Source of the DNA: Bacteroidales bacterium
Lineage (GTDB): Bacteria; Bacteroidota; Bacteroidia; Bacteroidales; M50B96
DNA length: 55,573 nt
Direction: 5' to 3'
Assembly: GCA_018401015.1 (NCBI GenBank)
Contig: JAGYLP010000013.1
Location: forward strand, 1 to 55,573
In this document: piece after piece, positions 19,601 through 27,041 of the stretch
Numbering within the stretch: the stretch's first letter is position 1
How the letters are laid out: each line of letters opens with the position of its first letter
Made by a program: the position numbers and the translations under genes
Notes under the pieces: model-generated
Told to the model about the DNA's origin: nothing
The model's database searches: none
Seen by the model: only the letters and a program-made list of their open reading frames with translations

Positions 19601-19725
19601 TACACAATGCTAACCGTGTCGTCGATCCCGGGTTGAGGCGGCGTAACCTCCAGTATTTGCCCCTGAAGGTCGACGCTTAGGAACACAATCAAAATCAAAA
19701 AAAAGACGCTCATCGATCTAATCAC
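16639..19725 (-). CDS. GH31 alpha-glucosidase-type hydrolase with T9SS tail
   Basis: A 1028-residue protein: signal peptide (MIRSMSVFFLILIVFLS), N-terminal beta domains, a GH31 catalytic barrel and C-terminal beta domains. The last ~80 residues are a type A T9SS sorting domain (MNVYPNPAHEHLHLEY...SSGSYMLLLEG). The catalytic nucleophile lies in WWCDLGEPENHP (about residue 525) and the acid/base Asp in YPWSGDVQ (about residue 592). The DLGEPE form is seen in alpha-glucosidases and 4-alpha-glucosyltransferases of GH31. It should act outside the cell or on its surface on alpha-glucans or oligosaccharides. It is monocistronic and no SusC/SusD pair is nearby. Confidence 0.88.
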   Translation of the reverse strand: MIRSMSVFFLILIVFLSVDLQGQILEVTPPQPGIDDTVSIVYRANLGNGELINESPIYAHTGVLTSYSTGPSDWKYVKTDWCENTSEVIMEDLGNQMHRISFHIRSYYGIPAGEIVTHLAFVFRNENCSKVGRTADGGDIFYPIEISSNQLEYLSHSYQGSGLSIQTDRGGFHLKAFSPTIIRVSTEESESFQDEPVSVVDMEPMAMTQLTEDSAKLVYATDSVQVHIQKFPFQLQFLYQGDTLLRESIPLSHSAAASLVSFRIDSLEVIHGTGSRAINLNLKGQSLQMHNQAHYGYGWGAKNLNVTIPFLVSSKSYGLYFHHHHAGNLNLTNPEELLYTCNDSVLSYFFLAGKDYTNILNSYTELTGKPELPPRWALGYIQSKYGYTTEQATREVVNQFALQDFPLDAIVLDLYWFGSTATMGNLDWDYSRFPNPTGMMDDFEQQRGVKTILITEPYFVQSSSNYQTLVNQSFLGTNGNHQPYLLNNFWAGPAGLLNMNDSNAQNWMWSFYRNRILEGAGGWWCDLGEPENHPNDMFHAGVPAMELHNRYSLAWAEMLYRKYRQEFPEQRLFNLIRSGYAGMQRFQTYPWSGDVQRSYSGLQAQIPIMLNMGYSGVGFMHSDLGGFTGGGQNNSLYTRWMQLGTFSPVMRAHGVDVATEPYQYPQPYKDILRKFLKLRYQLIPYNYHLSYEYALSGIPLARAMDFYESDNPVLQTINDQYFWGPSMLIAPMLEENSSYRSVYLPDGKWIHYFDRSIHPGNQWIQTYAPIETMPVFVKRGSIIPHASEKHSLQDYDGSELSLWYYPDLDEPYSYYQWFNDDGQNPHSLEMNAFEWLEFEAIYDSDSSLFYLTAAETPMLFANSKKMEVRVINLESSPQKFYFQGIEWPIAADATLYENEIQSVYFNESERTLFVKFEWDLTQNIELAFTQAPLYNGILETENRVTMNVYPNPAHEHLHLEYHLEQSDEIRITLLDYSGRTLRVLEEGYKSAGNHRISSIDISGLSSGSYMLLLEGRKGFCRKSFIRLP

Positions 19726-19791
19726 AAAATTTTAGTTTTAGTACACCAACAAAGATACAGGTCCGTTCTTACAGAGCGAGTATCAATAGAT

Positions 19792-19799
19792 TAATTTTG
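19792..19799 (+). promoter_or_regulatory. Candidate -7 box TAATTTTG
   Basis: TAATTTTG fits the Bacteroidota TAnnTTTG element and ends 3 bases before the ATG at 19803. Transcription would then start at or next to the start codon, giving a leaderless message. No clear -33 TTTG is present. Confidence 0.4.
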
Positions 19800-19802
19800 T
19801 AA

Positions 19803-20087
19803 ATGAACTTACGAAGATTTGGAATTATTTTGGCAATTGTAGCTATCCTGCTGCTCATCCCGGCCATAGCTATGCTCGTATCCGATGGAGCAAACTGGAG
19901 CCTAGCCGATTTTGTCATTGCTGCCATCCTGCTCACCGGGCTATTAACCGGGCTGGATACGTTGAACCGCAAAGTAAAACGGAAATCACTACGTATTGGG
20001 CTCATTTTACTCTTACTGTTTCTCTTTGTACTGCTATGGGCGGAGATGGCCGTAGGCTTGTTCGGCAGCCCAATAAGCGGGAGTTAG
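19803..20087 (+). CDS. Small membrane protein, unknown
   Basis: A 94-residue protein with three hydrophobic segments (about residues 7-27, 36-50 and 65-90) and a positively charged loop NRKVKRKSLR between the second and third. It has no named motif and I do not recognise its family. It is divergent from the GH31 gene and followed 36 bases later by a methyltransferase that has its own -7 box. Probably an inner-membrane protein. Confidence 0.6.
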   Translation: MNLRRFGIILAIVAILLLIPAIAMLVSDGANWSLADFVIAAILLTGLLTGLDTLNRKVKRKSLRIGLILLLLFLFVLLWAEMAVGLFGSPISGS

Positions 20088-20095
20088 CAATTTCC

Positions 20096-20103
20096 TACAT
20101 TTG
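20096..20103 (+). promoter_or_regulatory. Candidate -7 box TACATTTG
   Basis: A perfect TAnnTTTG match 20 bases before the methyltransferase start codon and 9 bases after the preceding stop. It suggests separate transcription of the methyltransferase gene. No -33 box is evident at ideal spacing. Confidence 0.4.
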
Positions 20104-20123
20104 CCAACCGAAAGAGCAAAACC

Positions 20124-20873
20124 ATGAATTCACTCGAACTTCTCATCGATTTTCACATATCGGCTCAACGTCAGGGGCCGGGCTCAACCAAGGCAACGTT
20201 GCGAGCATTAGAAGCCATCCCGCTCGACCGAAATGCGCCCTTGCATCTGGCCGATATAGGTTGCGGAACCGGTGCTCAAACCATCGATTTGGCAAAAAAC
20301 ACGAAATGGGAAATCGATGCAATCGATCTCTTTCCCCCTTTTTTGGAAGAATTAAGGAAGCGATCCAAACAAGCCGGATTCGCCCATAGAATCTATCCCC
20401 GCGCCGAATCCATGTCCGAATTATCCGCTAAACCAGAGAGCTGGGACATTATTTGGTCGGAAGGAGCCATTTACAACATGGGGTTTGAACCCGGAATACG
20501 CTATTGGCATTCTTTCCTCAAACCCAATGGCTACCTCGTAGTCAGCGAATTAAGCTGGCTCACTCCTACTCGACCAAAGGGAATTGAAAACCATTGGAAC
20601 CAGGAATATCCCTACATGGCCGATATACCTACCAAAATTGCTCAGCTCCAAGATGCAGGTTACCACTTTTTAACCTGTTTTACCCTTCCACCGGACGATT
20701 GGGAGAGCAACTATTACAAACCGATGGAAGACCGGTTCGATGCTTTTTTATCACGACATGGGCACGCTAGCGAAGCAATAGAAATAGTTGAGGCTGAAAA
20801 GCATGAAATTGCTCTCTTCCGTCGATTTAAGGAATCGGTAGGTTACGTTTTCTACCTAGCCCAAAGACCCTAA
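20124..20873 (+). CDS. Class I SAM-dependent methyltransferase
   Basis: A 249-residue protein with the SAM-binding glycine loop ADIGCGTGAQTIDLA (about residues 41-55), an acidic residue after the second strand (IDAIDLFPPFLEEL), and the motif WDIIWSEGAIYNMGF in the place of motif IV. The substrate is unknown; the fold and motifs resemble small-molecule (methyltransf_11/25 type) enzymes. It is cytosolic with no signal peptide. Its neighbours give no pathway clue. Confidence 0.8.
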   Translation: MNSLELLIDFHISAQRQGPGSTKATLRALEAIPLDRNAPLHLADIGCGTGAQTIDLAKNTKWEIDAIDLFPPFLEELRKRSKQAGFAHRIYPRAESMSELSAKPESWDIIWSEGAIYNMGFEPGIRYWHSFLKPNGYLVVSELSWLTPTRPKGIENHWNQEYPYMADIPTKIAQLQDAGYHFLTCFTLPPDDWESNYYKPMEDRFDAFLSRHGHASEAIEIVEAEKHEIALFRRFKESVGYVFYLAQRP

Positions 20874-20960
20874 GCTCTTTCACTGAATGGAAATTAGCAT
20901 TAGAGTCAAAAAGTTGCTCAACATGCTTGGGCGGTCACCGAAGATTTTGTAAAATTACCT

Positions 20961-20985
20961 GCCTTTTAGCAAGGTGTTAAAAGGC
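20961..20985. promoter_or_regulatory. Stem-loop upstream of TRL-like gene
   Basis: GCCTTTTA (20961-20968) pairs with TAAAAGGC (20978-20985) around a 9-base loop. It could be a terminator for the methyltransferase gene, although no T-run follows, or a 5' leader structure of the next gene. Confidence 0.3.
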
Positions 20986-21034
20986 GGCGAAACCGAAAAG
21001 CCTTATGAGTAGGAGAACTTAAAACGTGTTTATT

Positions 21035-21316
21035 ATGAAGAAATTCAGAAAATTTGTTGCTATGTTATCAGTAGCAGCTTTGTTTGCCAGTTGCGCTATC
21101 ACCTTACCGGTAGATGCGACCAGTAATCCCATCGGATCAAAAGTAGGGACAGCTACCGCCACCGGATTCTTGGGCATTTTCTTTTTCAATGCCGATGCAT
21201 CCATTCGTACCGCTGCTAAAAACGGTGGAATTACTAAAGTGGCCACTGTTGACATGAAACAAACCAATGTTTTGGGAATCATTTACACTTTCGAAACTAT
21301 TGTTACCGGTGAATAA
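21035..21316 (+). CDS. TRL-like lipoprotein
   Basis: A 93-residue protein starting MKKFRKFVAMLSVAALFASC, a lipoprotein signal peptide with the lipid-bearing Cys after FAS. The rest (SNPIGSKVGTATATGFLGIF, then ADASIRTAAKNGGITKVATVD) matches the TRL (tRNA-associated locus) domain family of small lipoproteins, whose function is unknown. The ATG at 21035 fits the signal peptide better than the one at 21026. Two further lipoprotein genes follow in the same direction. Confidence 0.7.
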   Translation: MKKFRKFVAMLSVAALFASCAITLPVDATSNPIGSKVGTATATGFLGIFFFNADASIRTAAKNGGITKVATVDMKQTNVLGIIYTFETIVTGE

Positions 21317-21335
21317 ACCTTATCGCAGGGGGGCA

Positions 21336-21821
21336 TTGTCCTCCCTGCTTTCCTTTAAACTCATCGTGCTCAGCTTCTTGCTATTGAGTGCCTGCACTAC
21401 CAATCCAAGGAACAGGATGGAGTGGTTCAACGGATTTGGTTTCGAGTTATCCGAACAGGAAACCCTCATTAATCCCGATCCGCTGCTCCTCGAAACCTTT
21501 CGAGGTCTCACTGCCCATCACGAATCCCAACTTCCCCTCTTCCGAATCATTGAATCCGAGCAATACCGGATTTACTTAGCAATTCCTTTTGACACCCAAT
21601 TCGACCAACTTAAAAATCAGGCTTTCAAGGATTCTACCATCATTATAAAGGATACTCCACAGGCATATCATTGCATTGAAAGGAACAACCAGCATGTTAT
21701 CAGTGAATTAGCAGGAGTGGTGGAAGGAAATTTATATTTCGCCTTGATTGATTTTACCAATCATCCTGACTCAGCGCTGCAGTTAGCCAAACAAATGAAC
21801 TCGACCTATTTTGGGTTTTAA
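21336..21821 (+). CDS. Hypothetical lipoprotein
   Basis: About 161 residues with a signal peptide ending in FLLLSACTT (lipobox LSAC). No family is recognised. The frame is open from an ATG at 21267, but that start would overlap the previous gene by 50 bases and put a charged segment before the signal. A TTG at 21336, preceded by the purine-rich CAGGGGGG, gives a normal lipoprotein leader, so I prefer it. The gene overlaps the next frame by a few bases. A periplasmic or outer-membrane location is likely. Confidence 0.55.
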   Translation: MSSLLSFKLIVLSFLLLSACTTNPRNRMEWFNGFGFELSEQETLINPDPLLLETFRGLTAHHESQLPLFRIIESEQYRIYLAIPFDTQFDQLKNQAFKDSTIIIKDTPQAYHCIERNNQHVISELAGVVEGNLYFALIDFTNHPDSALQLAKQMNSTYFGF

Positions 21822-21825
21822 ACTT

Positions 21826-22362
21826 ATGAAAAATACCTCCGCACTTGTCCTTTTATTAAGTCTTATGATATTCACTTCGTGCGGGTTATCTTCCAAGCTA
21901 TCGGAAAGGCGGGTCAAAAAACACTACGAAGTTTTTTACCGAGGCGATGCAGGTACTACTTATTTTATTAAACCCTTGGAGTTTGAATCCGAAAGCGCTA
22001 AGCTCGAAATCGATTATACCTACACCCATGCGGCCGATCGAACCGATTCTGTATCGGTTAAATTCAGTATTTGGAGTACCGAGAAGATTAAGGCAATCGA
22101 TTCGCTTGAATGGATTGGTAGTAGCAAACAATCCTTTACAATGAATCAACCGACTCGGATGTTTCTGGAAAAAGCACCCAATGGCTTTATCGCTCGATTC
22201 GAAGGCTACGTACCCTATCCGATGGTCGATTCTCTCTTCCAGAACGATGAACATTCCATTCGCATATACCATGAGCAAAATAACATCCATTTTGACCCCA
22301 CCCCATCAACTCGAAAGCTGATTCCCTTGCTCGATAGTTATATTTGGGATTTGATCCGTTAG
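21826..22362 (+). CDS. Hypothetical lipoprotein
   Basis: A 178-residue protein beginning MKNTSALVLLLSLMIFTSCG, a clear lipoprotein signal peptide. The body is beta-rich and acidic with no recognised domain (YFIKPLEFESESAKLEIDYT). I use the ATG at 21826, four bases after the previous stop; an in-frame ATG at 21811 overlaps the preceding gene. It is the third in a run of small lipoproteins that probably form one transcript. Confidence 0.6.
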   Translation: MKNTSALVLLLSLMIFTSCGLSSKLSERRVKKHYEVFYRGDAGTTYFIKPLEFESESAKLEIDYTYTHAADRTDSVSVKFSIWSTEKIKAIDSLEWIGSSKQSFTMNQPTRMFLEKAPNGFIARFEGYVPYPMVDSLFQNDEHSIRIYHEQNNIHFDPTPSTRKLIPLLDSYIWDLIR

Positions 22363-22568
22363 GGAAGGTCCATGGCACGATTTGCTCCATAGTAACATAG
22401 GAGACGTAATAAGGAACTTTCCCACACCAACAGGTATTTTATACGTATGCTAATTACGGCCAATCGCTGTAAACCCATCCATCCTACAAGTTAATTGATC
22501 TCCCATTCAAAAGGGGCACAAGATAACGGCTATAGAATTGGTTATCCTTAAACAACAAAGAGAGAATC

Positions 22569-23225
22569 CTAGTTGAAAAAATCAGGTTCCAGGACGTCAT
22601 CAAAGTTCACTGTAATTTTCACCTTATACCGAGGGTCAGGAAATTTACTTTTGATCAATGAATCATCGCTAAATACTTCATTAAATGACTGACGGAAGAT
22701 TTTATGCCGTTCTACATATTCTTCATAAGAAATTGGATTCTTCAGTTCAGGCGGTGATACTTCTACAACATCTGGGCTAAATTCACTTGCCGTAAAATGA
22801 AATAAACTATCAGTATCATGTAGTTCCAAAATGAGTCCTGGCAAGCCTCTCGATTTCCAAGGTCCTCCATACAAGGTATCGGTGTACCATGCAACCCAAG
22901 TTCGACCATTAAAATCTGAGATGGCTTGTTTACATGAAAAACCCATAACATCTTTCGATTGATTGACATATTCCCATGACCACTGGATATTTTCAATCTT
23001 ATCAAGAACACCTTCTTCTAAGTATTCGGCAGGAGATATAACAAATTGGCCATCAAGCACATAAAAGTTTATCAAATTCGATTCAAATTTACTGTTTCCC
23101 TCAAATAAATACAAAGAGCAGGTATCCTCGTGTTGCTTGTTGTCGATAAATGTATAGGATATAACCTGCCCAAAAATATTCTGTAGAATCAGCAGAAAGA
23201 ATAACAAACTCCAGAAAAATTTCAT
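22569..23225 (-). CDS. GLPGLI-family secreted protein
   Basis: About 218 residues with a signal peptide (MKFFWSLLFFLLILQNIFGQ). The family motif GPWKSRGLPGLILEL, preceded by AWYTD, lies near residue 130. GLPGLI proteins are small exported proteins restricted to Bacteroidota, with no assigned activity. It directly follows the small secreted-protein gene at 23232-23603, so the two are probably cotranscribed. Confidence 0.8.
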   Translation of the reverse strand: MKFFWSLLFFLLILQNIFGQVISYTFIDNKQHEDTCSLYLFEGNSKFESNLINFYVLDGQFVISPAEYLEEGVLDKIENIQWSWEYVNQSKDVMGFSCKQAISDFNGRTWVAWYTDTLYGGPWKSRGLPGLILELHDTDSLFHFTASEFSPDVVEVSPPELKNPISYEEYVERHKIFRQSFNEVFSDDSLIKSKFPDPRYKVKITVNFDDVLEPDFFN

Positions 23226-23231
23226 AAACAA

Positions 23232-23603
23232 TTATTTAAGCCGATTATACCTATCCTTTCCCAGATCAATCAAGTCATTTATAAATGCTTCTATTGAAAC
23301 CCGGAGTTCATCGCATGGTCCGCTCATAGTACCGGAGACTGATACAGAGCCCAATATTCCACTCACAGTTACTGTAACGGTAATAGAACAATCGAGTTCA
23401 GGCGAAAAATTAATGGGAAAAATATCTTCCTCCACAGTTAGAGATACAAAAATTTGATTTCCAGCTTCCGATGTTTGATCCAAATTAGAGATTAAAGCGC
23501 TTTCGGCTAAAAAATCCGGCTCATAATCAGAATTAACCGCATGAACAGGGTAAGTCAAGAACGAAAAAACAACCAGACAGGCTAGGGTAATAAGATTTTT
23601 CAT
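23232..23603 (-). CDS. Small secreted protein, unknown
   Basis: About 123 residues starting MKNLITLACLVVFSFLTYPV, a signal peptide. A strand-rich middle (DCSITVTVTVSGILGSVSVSGTMSG) has two cysteines that may form a disulfide. The upstream in-frame ATG at 23699 would add a second hydrophobic segment and is less likely. The gene ends 6 bases before the GLPGLI start. No homologous family is recognised. Confidence 0.55.
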   Translation of the reverse strand: MKNLITLACLVVFSFLTYPVHAVNSDYEPDFLAESALISNLDQTSEAGNQIFVSLTVEEDIFPINFSPELDCSITVTVTVSGILGSVSVSGTMSGPCDELRVSIEAFINDLIDLGKDRYNRLK

Positions 23604-23810
23604 AACGTATACTATTGAGTAGGGTAAATAACATAACCATGCAATAGTACAAAAAAAAATAATACGACAATAGATTGGTTGTTGAATCGCTGATTTCAAG
23701 GCTGTCCGATAAAATATGAAAAAATAAGCCTTTGGCCAGGATCATTGGAGGTACACCTTAAAATGATAGCCCCGACTGATACCTGATCGGGAGGATGATC
23801 GGATATAAAT

Positions 23811-23846
23811 AAAAAAGCACCTACAAAACATTTTTTGTAAGTGCTT
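23811..23846 (-). terminator. tRNA-Met terminator, displaced copy
   Basis: AAGCACCTAC (23815-23824) can pair with GTAAGTGCTT (23837-23846). On the minus strand the hairpin is followed by a run of T. It is homologous to the terminator at 37304-37339 and belongs to the tRNA 3' segment displaced by the integrative element. Confidence 0.7.
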
Positions 23847-23847
23847 G

Positions 23848-23905
23848 ATTTTCAAGTAGCGAGAGGCGGGCTTGAACCGCCGACCTCATGATTATGAAGC
23901 ATGCC
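23848..23905 (-). other. attL: displaced 3' half of tRNA-Met
   Basis: Minus-strand sequence from the anticodon region to the 3' end of the tRNA-CAU gene, almost identical to 37346-37395. It differs by one inserted base beside the 3' end and by a T-stem that pairs perfectly here (GGCGG/CCGCC). Homology stops near 23905, where the tRNA 5' half should continue. This is the expected footprint of integrase-mediated insertion into a tRNA gene. Confidence 0.8.
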
Positions 23906-24026
23906 TGATTAGTTTTCAATGGTTTTCGTTAGTTTTCGATTATTGTTAATAGACTGTATATAAGCAAGTTGATATAATATTGATTTTTGTTGTTTCTCGT
24001 ATTTTATGCTTAATTAGAACTCTTAG

Positions 24027-24064
24027 TATGCAAATCGTATGCAAATTTTTAATACATTTGCATA
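24027..24064 (+). promoter_or_regulatory. Integrase promoter with arm-type repeats
   Basis: TATGCAAAT occurs twice as direct repeats (24027-24035, 24038-24046) and once inverted (24056-24064). TACATTTG at 24053-24060 is a perfect TAnnTTTG box overlapping the inverted copy and ends 16 bases before the integrase start. The direct pair recurs at 37284-37303 at the other end. I infer integrase arm or Xis binding sites that also autoregulate int. Confidence 0.6.
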
Positions 24065-24076
24065 CAAGATTTATGT

Positions 24077-25351
24077 ATGAAAAATATAGTTTCAGTATCC
24101 ATTTATCATGATTGTCGGCGGGCTAATTCGGAAGGTAAATATCCTGTGAAACTCCGAGTTTTTCAGAGTTTTCCACGAATTCAGAAGTTGTATAATACTA
24201 ATAAATTTATGTCTAAGGATGATTTTGAATTAATGAATGATCCTGAAGTTAAAAGAGGTAAAAAAAGTGCCAATTTGACCTCTTTGTATGCAAATAAATA
24301 TGAATTATCAAGAATGGAGATGTCTGCTAAGGAAATCATAGATTCACTCAAAACTTTTTCATTTGAACAATTTGAATCTATTTTTTCAAGAAAGCCAGGA
24401 GATGCAACAAGAGTATCATTTCAATATGCACGTAAGATAAGAGAACTTAAAATCGAAGAAAGGTTAAATACGTTAGATACATACATATCCGGAGAAAAAA
24501 ATATTGTTGAATTCGTCAAGAAAAAGAAAACGTATTCCTACGAAAACCTGACTTTCTATGATATTACTGCAAAGTGGCTGGAAGAATTTGAAAAGTATTT
24601 AATCGAAGATAAAGGTAAAAGTATAACTACTTTGGCTATTTATCTCAGAGCTTTCAAAACCTTATTTAATGAAGCAATTAACCAAAATGCCATTGAAGCT
24701 GATATTTATCCTTTTGGCAGAAATAAATATCAGATCCCATCAATTAATGTTGCTAAACGGGCATTATCAATGGAAAACTTGAAAAAGTTTTTTGAATTGC
24801 AGCCTAAACAGGTCGAACATGAAAAAGCAAAGGATTTCTGGTTTATGTCTTATGCTTGTAATGGTGCAAACATTAAGGATCTTGCACTACTTAAGTTCTC
24901 TGATATTGATGACGATAAAATCACTTTTCTAAGGGCAAAGACAAAAAAAACCAGCAAGACTAATTTAAAACCCATTGTTGTCTTCAGGAATGATTATATA
25001 GATTATATCTTTTGTAAATACGGAAATAAACGCATACACGATGATCAATATGTGTTTAATATATTGACTTCTGGGTTAAGTGCTGCAGAGATTAAAACAC
25101 GAATTAAAGCTTTCACTCGATTCTTAAATCAACATACCCAAAATCTTTGTAAGCAGAATGATCTTCCAAGAGAACTAACGACCTATTGGGCTCGACATAG
25201 TTTCACTACCATTGCTATCAGAAAAGGAGCTTCAATGGAATTCATTCAAGAGAGTCTGGGGCATAGTAATATAACAACTACTCAAAACTATTTTGCCGGA
25301 TTTGAAGATTCAAAAAGAAAGGACTTTGCCAGTTCGCTCATGGATTTCTAA
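24077..25351 (+). CDS. Tyrosine recombinase, integrase of the element
   Basis: A 424-residue phage-type integrase of the Bacteroidota class. It has an N-terminal arm-binding domain (about residues 1-90), a SAM-like core-binding domain (about 105-215) and a catalytic domain. Visible catalytic motifs are YWARHSFTTIA (HxxR box, about residue 373), LGHSNITTTQNYF with the second His, and the nucleophile Tyr at about 404. The first Arg is replaced in CNGANIKDLALL, as is common in this integrase class. It lies next to attL and probably catalyses integration and excision at tRNA-Met. Confidence 0.9.
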   Translation: MKNIVSVSIYHDCRRANSEGKYPVKLRVFQSFPRIQKLYNTNKFMSKDDFELMNDPEVKRGKKSANLTSLYANKYELSRMEMSAKEIIDSLKTFSFEQFESIFSRKPGDATRVSFQYARKIRELKIEERLNTLDTYISGEKNIVEFVKKKKTYSYENLTFYDITAKWLEEFEKYLIEDKGKSITTLAIYLRAFKTLFNEAINQNAIEADIYPFGRNKYQIPSINVAKRALSMENLKKFFELQPKQVEHEKAKDFWFMSYACNGANIKDLALLKFSDIDDDKITFLRAKTKKTSKTNLKPIVVFRNDYIDYIFCKYGNKRIHDDQYVFNILTSGLSAAEIKTRIKAFTRFLNQHTQNLCKQNDLPRELTTYWARHSFTTIAIRKGASMEFIQESLGHSNITTTQNYFAGFEDSKRKDFASSLMDF

Positions 25352-25522
25352 AATCGTGTCACTTTTGCAACGTTACTGTAATTTGCTGATAATCAACAGG
25401 CTATAACGTTGCATTATTTTGTTGCAAAATGAGTTGCATAAGAATAAGGTGTCTAGTGAAATTCCTAATCATCTTTGATATGTTTATTTATGGCTTTATC
25501 TTTAAGCATCAAAAATTCGGTC

Positions 25523-26977
25523 ATGAATATTGAAAAAGTAAAAAGGCTTCTTAAGGAGAAAGAAGGAATTCAACTTGAATTTAAGGAAGCAAAATCAAAG
25601 CTTCCATCTAATCTTTATGAATCGGTTTGTGCTATGCTAAATCGTAAAGGAGGTGATATTTTGCTTGGTGTAAAGGACGATGGATCGGTAACCGGTATTG
25701 ATAAAGATAAAGTTGAAGCCTTAAAAAAAGATTTAGTCAACCTCAGTAATAATCCTGAAAAACTGAACCCCACTTTTGTCCTATTTCCTCAAGAATATAT
25801 GATTGAGGATAAAATGATCATTCACATTTCAATTCCTTTAAGTTCACAGGTTCATCAATCAAACAAAGTTATTTACGATCGTAGCAATGATGGAGATTTT
25901 AAAATAACGGATCCAATTCAGATCTCTAACTTAGTGCTTAGTAAAGGCAATTATTACACTGAAAATGAAGTTTTTCCGCATTTTAAATATGAAGACTTTG
26001 ATCCGGAAACATTTGAAAAAGCAAGACAATTAATTGCCCGACAAGATGTAAATCATCCCTGGATAAGCCTGACAAATGAGCAAATGCTAAAAAGAGCGGG
26101 ACTTTGGAGGAAAGACTCACAGACAATGGAAGAAGGCTATACTCTTGCTGCAATCCTGCTTTTTGCCAAAGAGGAACTGGTAAGGCAGATCCTTCCATAT
26201 TACAAAGTAGATTTGATTGTCCGTAAGGATGATTTATTACGATATGATGATCGCGATTATATCGAATGTAATCTTATTGATGCTTTTGACCGAATTATGG
26301 CCTTTGTCAAAAAACATCTACCTGATAATTTTTATTTGGAAGATACTTCCAGACTAAGCTTAAGAAGCAAAATTTTCAGGGAAATAGCTGCAAATGTTCT
26401 GGTACATCGTGAATACCGAAATGCTAATCCAACAATCATGGTTATTTACAAAGATCGTGTTGAGGTTCAAAATGCAAATAATCCAAAAGGTGAGGGTGAA
26501 CTATCGCCGGATAATTTCGTTCCATTTTCAAAGAATCCTTTCATTGCAAAATTCTTTGTTCAATTAGGGCATGTTGATGAATTAGGATCAGGCATCGTTA
26601 ATGTCAACAAATACATTCCTTTTTATGCTCCAGGAAGAAAGCCCCATTTTATTGAAGGAGAGGTGTTTAAAACAATCATTCCGGTAGGGCGTACAGTTGA
26701 GGAGGGTGGTCAATTAGATGGTGTAATGGGTGGTGTAATAGGTGGTGTAATAGGTGGTGTAATAGCTGGTGTAATTGATAATTTAACTGAACGGCAAATA
26801 GAGATCTTAAAAATTATTGCTGCAAATAATAAGATTACTTATAAGGAACTTTCAGAAAAACTGTCAATAAATGCATCAGCAGTTGGGAAACATATTGATG
26901 CTTTAAAAGAAAAAGGAGCAATAAAAAGGGATGGTGAAACAAGAGGTAAATGGATAATACTAATTGATTTACTATAA
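25523..26977 (+). CDS. AlbA_2/Schlafen-type ATP-binding regulator
   Basis: About 484 residues. The N-terminal AlbA_2 (divergent AAA-4, Schlafen-like) domain reads LEFKEAKSKLPSNLYESVCA, then NRKGGDILLGVKDDGSVTGI. The middle has a GHKL-like ATPase region (IFREIAANVLVHREYRN, then DELGSGI). A flexible tandem GGVI linker and a winged-helix C-terminus (TYKELSEKLSINASAVGKHIDALKEKGAI) follow. Such proteins are usually annotated as transcriptional regulators or ATP-binding proteins, and many sit in mobile or defence loci. The ATG at 25523 (MNIEKVKRLL) is preferred over 25475. Confidence 0.8.
   Translation: MNIEKVKRLLKEKEGIQLEFKEAKSKLPSNLYESVCAMLNRKGGDILLGVKDDGSVTGIDKDKVEALKKDLVNLSNNPEKLNPTFVLFPQEYMIEDKMIIHISIPLSSQVHQSNKVIYDRSNDGDFKITDPIQISNLVLSKGNYYTENEVFPHFKYEDFDPETFEKARQLIARQDVNHPWISLTNEQMLKRAGLWRKDSQTMEEGYTLAAILLFAKEELVRQILPYYKVDLIVRKDDLLRYDDRDYIECNLIDAFDRIMAFVKKHLPDNFYLEDTSRLSLRSKIFREIAANVLVHREYRNANPTIMVIYKDRVEVQNANNPKGEGELSPDNFVPFSKNPFIAKFFVQLGHVDELGSGIVNVNKYIPFYAPGRKPHFIEGEVFKTIIPVGRTVEEGGQLDGVMGGVIGGVIGGVIAGVIDNLTERQIEILKIIAANNKITYKELSEKLSINASAVGKHIDALKEKGAIKRDGETRGKWIILIDLL
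26720..26775 (+). repeat. 12-base in-frame tandem repeat (GGVI linker)
   Basis: About four and a half copies of GGTGGTGTAATA encode G-V-M-G-G-V-I-G-G-V-I-G-G-V-I-A-G-V-I between the ATPase-like and winged-helix parts. In-frame 12-base units allow length change without loss of frame. Confidence 0.8.
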
Positions 26978-27002
26978 AATTTTCAGATTAAGTTCCGGAA
27001 TT

Positions 27003-27026
27003 ATGCCCGGCTTTTCAACCGGGCAT
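27003..27026. terminator. Hairpin between convergent genes
   Basis: ATGCCCGG (27003-27010) pairs perfectly with CCGGGCAT (27019-27026) around an 8-base loop, between the convergent ends at 26977 and 27042. No long T-run follows on either strand, so termination strength is uncertain. Confidence 0.55.
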
Positions 27027-27041
27027 AAAACAAAATCGAGA

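Noticed and set aside
23717-23905. A second complete tRNA-Met gene at attL
   Set aside because: Only the 3' half from the anticodon region is present. The D-arm and 5' acceptor strand are replaced by unrelated sequence, so it is a displaced fragment.
24830-24890. Integrase inactive because the first catalytic Arg is missing
   Set aside because: The CNGANIKDL form is common in working Bacteroidota integrases, and the HxxR, His and Tyr motifs are intact.
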